Shown one piece after another: positions 13,470 to 14,527 of a stretch of DNA of 14,527 nt. The translations under genes were made by a program, and so were the position numbers. The notes beneath the pieces were generated by a model, which saw only the letters and a list, made by a program, of their open reading frames with translations, was not told where the DNA came from and ran no database searches. Within the stretch, counting starts at the first letter, position 1; every line of letters starts with the position of its first letter. The DNA lies in contig CALVKC010000022.1 of the NCBI GenBank assembly GCA_944332505.1, positions 1 through 14,527 of the forward strand. The letters run 5' to 3'. The stretch is from an uncultured Bacilli bacterium (lineage in GTDB: Bacteria > Bacillota_I > Bacilli_A > RF39 > UBA660).

Positions 13470-14348
13470 TTAAAGAAAATGAAAATTGGCTCTTTTTACT
13501 CCTCCATTTACTTCATAACACTTGTTTATAATTAAAAATGCTTTGGAATCTATTTCGAGTAATCTTTCTTTAAATTTGTAGTAATCTTGATTGCTTACTA
13601 CACACATTATCATGTGTCCCTTTTTTAAAGAATATCCTCCACGGCTAGGTATTATTGTAAGTCCAGTTTTAAATTCATCTAATATTAATTTCTTAACTTT
13701 GCGTACCTTTTTAGTATATATGTAAAATACTTTGCTGTCTGATATTCCGAACATTATTTTATCAATAAAATATGTTGATGTGACTAAAATGATAAATGAA
13801 TATACTCCTTTGTTAAAGCCAAATACTAGCATTCCTATAAATATTATTATGCTGTTGGCAACTATCATGGCTTTTGATTCTCCAACTTTTACATATTTGT
13901 TTATTATTTGCATTATAATGTCACTACCACCAGTTGAAAAACCACTGCGATAAATAAGTCCACTGCTTACTCCATATAGTATAATTGAAAATAATAAAAT
14001 AATTAAAAAATCATCACCAATTAACTTTTCATTTAAAAAATTAGCCATTGGTAAAGTTAATGTTATCATTAAGGGAAACATTATTGAACCTACTATGTTC
14101 TTTTTTGTTGTCTTTAAATCTAAAAATATAAAACTAAATCCTAATAATATAAAATTTGTTATGTATATAAATACTTGATTGTTCCATCCAAATAACTTTT
14201 GAGTTACTATTGCTACTCCACTAAAGCCTGATACTACTAATTCATTAGGTATTAAAAATAAATTGAAACATAAAGCATATAAAAATATTCCAAAAACAAA
14301 AGATAAGCCTTCGAATATTGTTTCTTTTTCTTCTCTTATGAACTTCAT
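13470..14348 (-). CDS. YitT-family membrane protein (DUF161 + DUF2179)
   Basis: A 292-residue protein with five or six hydrophobic segments between about residues 12 and 198, containing the two internal-repeat signatures of the family: NELVVSGFSGVAIVTQKLFG (about 35-54) and YRSGFSTGGSDIIMQIINKY (about 133-152). A soluble C-terminal DUF2179 domain of about 80 residues follows (FKTGLTIIPSRGGYSLKKG, then HMIMCVVSNQDYYKFKERLL). Several paralogues are usual in Bacilli; transport substrate unknown. SD AGGTGAT lies three bases before the ATG. It precedes yvcK by about 34 bases in the same direction, where rapZ is usually found. Confidence 0.92.
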   Translation of the reverse strand: MKFIREEKETIFEGLSFVFGIFLYALCFNLFLIPNELVVSGFSGVAIVTQKLFGWNNQVFIYITNFILLGFSFIFLDLKTTKKNIVGSIMFPLMITLTLPMANFLNEKLIGDDFLIILLFSIILYGVSSGLIYRSGFSTGGSDIIMQIINKYVKVGESKAMIVANSIIIFIGMLVFGFNKGVYSFIILVTSTYFIDKIMFGISDSKVFYIYTKKVRKVKKLILDEFKTGLTIIPSRGGYSLKKGHMIMCVVSNQDYYKFKERLLEIDSKAFLIINKCYEVNGGVKRANFHFL

Positions 14349-14368
14349 ACAATCACCTATTATATTAA

Positions 14369-14397
14369 TTATAATGCATTAATCTGTTTTTAGCAAT
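14369..14397 (-). promoter_or_regulatory. Promoter of the YitT-type gene
   Basis: TTGCTA (14392-14397), 17-base spacer, TATAAT (14369-14374) on the minus strand. Transcription is predicted to start near 14362, directly before the SD AGGTGAT (14353-14359). A second TATAAT (14360-14365) is too close to the start codon to be used. Confidence 0.6.
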
Positions 14398-14461
14398 TTT
14401 AAAAATATATTAAAGTTATTTTTTTTAATTGTTTTTCATATATATAATTGAGGTGACTTAA

Positions 14462-14527
14462 TTGAACGGAAATTATTATCAAAATCCAACTTTTCCAACT
14501 AATAATTATCAAACTCCACCAGGTAAT
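14462..14527 (+). CDS. 5' end of an Asn/Gln/Pro/Tyr-rich protein, cut by the window edge
   Basis: A TTG start with a strong SD GAGGTGA (14450-14456) five bases upstream, followed by 22 codons to the window edge with no stop. The product begins M-N-G-N-Y-Y-Q-N-P-T-F-P and goes on with N, Q, T, P and Y. Such low-complexity N-termini are common in Firmicutes zinc-ribbon or small membrane proteins that carry a disordered head. No family can be named from this part. It diverges from the YitT-type gene. Confidence 0.6.
   Translation, partial: MNGNYYQNPTFPTNNYQTPPGN

Noticed and set aside
13463..13479. Seven-bp hairpin whose loop is the stop codon of the YitT-type gene
   Set aside because: Nearly all A/T, and the following minus-strand bases are A-rich without a T-run, so it is not supported as a terminator; the yvcK promoter lies just behind it.
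1..14527. tRNA, rRNA, CRISPR, insertion sequence or prophage
   Set aside because: No cloverleaf, regularly spaced repeats, transposase, integrase or phage structural sequence was found when reading both strands.

Overview
This window comes from an AT-rich (low-GC) Firmicutes/Bacilli-type bacterium. The gene order whiA-yvcK, truA and rplM-rpsI, the Shine-Dalgarno (SD) sites and the protein families all fit that group. TGA is used only as a stop (for example whiA, truA and the 890-1456 gene) and Trp is encoded by TGG, so this is the standard bacterial code and not the Mycoplasma code. The very AT-rich, compact layout suggests an uncultured gut-type Bacilli/RF39-like or Erysipelotrichia-like lineage; that placement is inference.

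Layout: almost everything is on the minus strand, so transcription runs from high to low coordinates. Only the 890-1456 gene and a truncated gene at the right edge are on the plus strand. From the right edge leftward: a YitT-type membrane protein, yvcK, whiA, two unusual small genes that look like degenerate ECF-transporter ATPases, truA, a four-helix membrane protein, a small DUF1292-like protein, then rplM-rpsI under their own strong promoter and ending in a good terminator. Further left come an RlmI-like methyltransferase and an RluA-type pseudouridine synthase (overlapping genes), an N-acetylmuramoyl-L-alanine amidase, an alpha/beta-hydrolase, an Abi_2/HEPN protein directly followed by an HtrA-type protease, an RDD membrane protein followed by a YbaK/EbsC deacylase, a cysteine-rich protein on the plus strand, a membrane-anchored DNA/RNA endonuclease, and the first codons of one more gene.

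How they fit together: much of the window is translation and RNA modification (TruA, RluA-like, RlmI-like, L13, S9, YbaK-type deacylase) plus cell-envelope functions (amidase, HtrA, YitT, YvcK/WhiA). The most interesting point is at 10557-11566. Two intact, overlapping reading frames sit where Firmicutes usually carry ecfA1-ecfA2-ecfT before truA. They align by eye to EcfA, yet they have lost the Walker A, Walker B, signature and H-loop residues, and no EcfT is present. They look like a retained pair of pseudo-ATPases rather than random decay.

Regulatory layout is very compact. Several promoters have extended -10 elements (TGnTATAAT), leaders are very short, one promoter predicts a leaderless mRNA, and several terminator hairpins contain the stop codon of the gene they end and overlap the next promoter. 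No rRNA, tRNA, CRISPR array, insertion sequence or phage gene was seen. No gene-free stretch exceeds 300 bases; the longest gaps are about 110 bases (8781-8893 and 14349-14461), and both hold regulatory sites.
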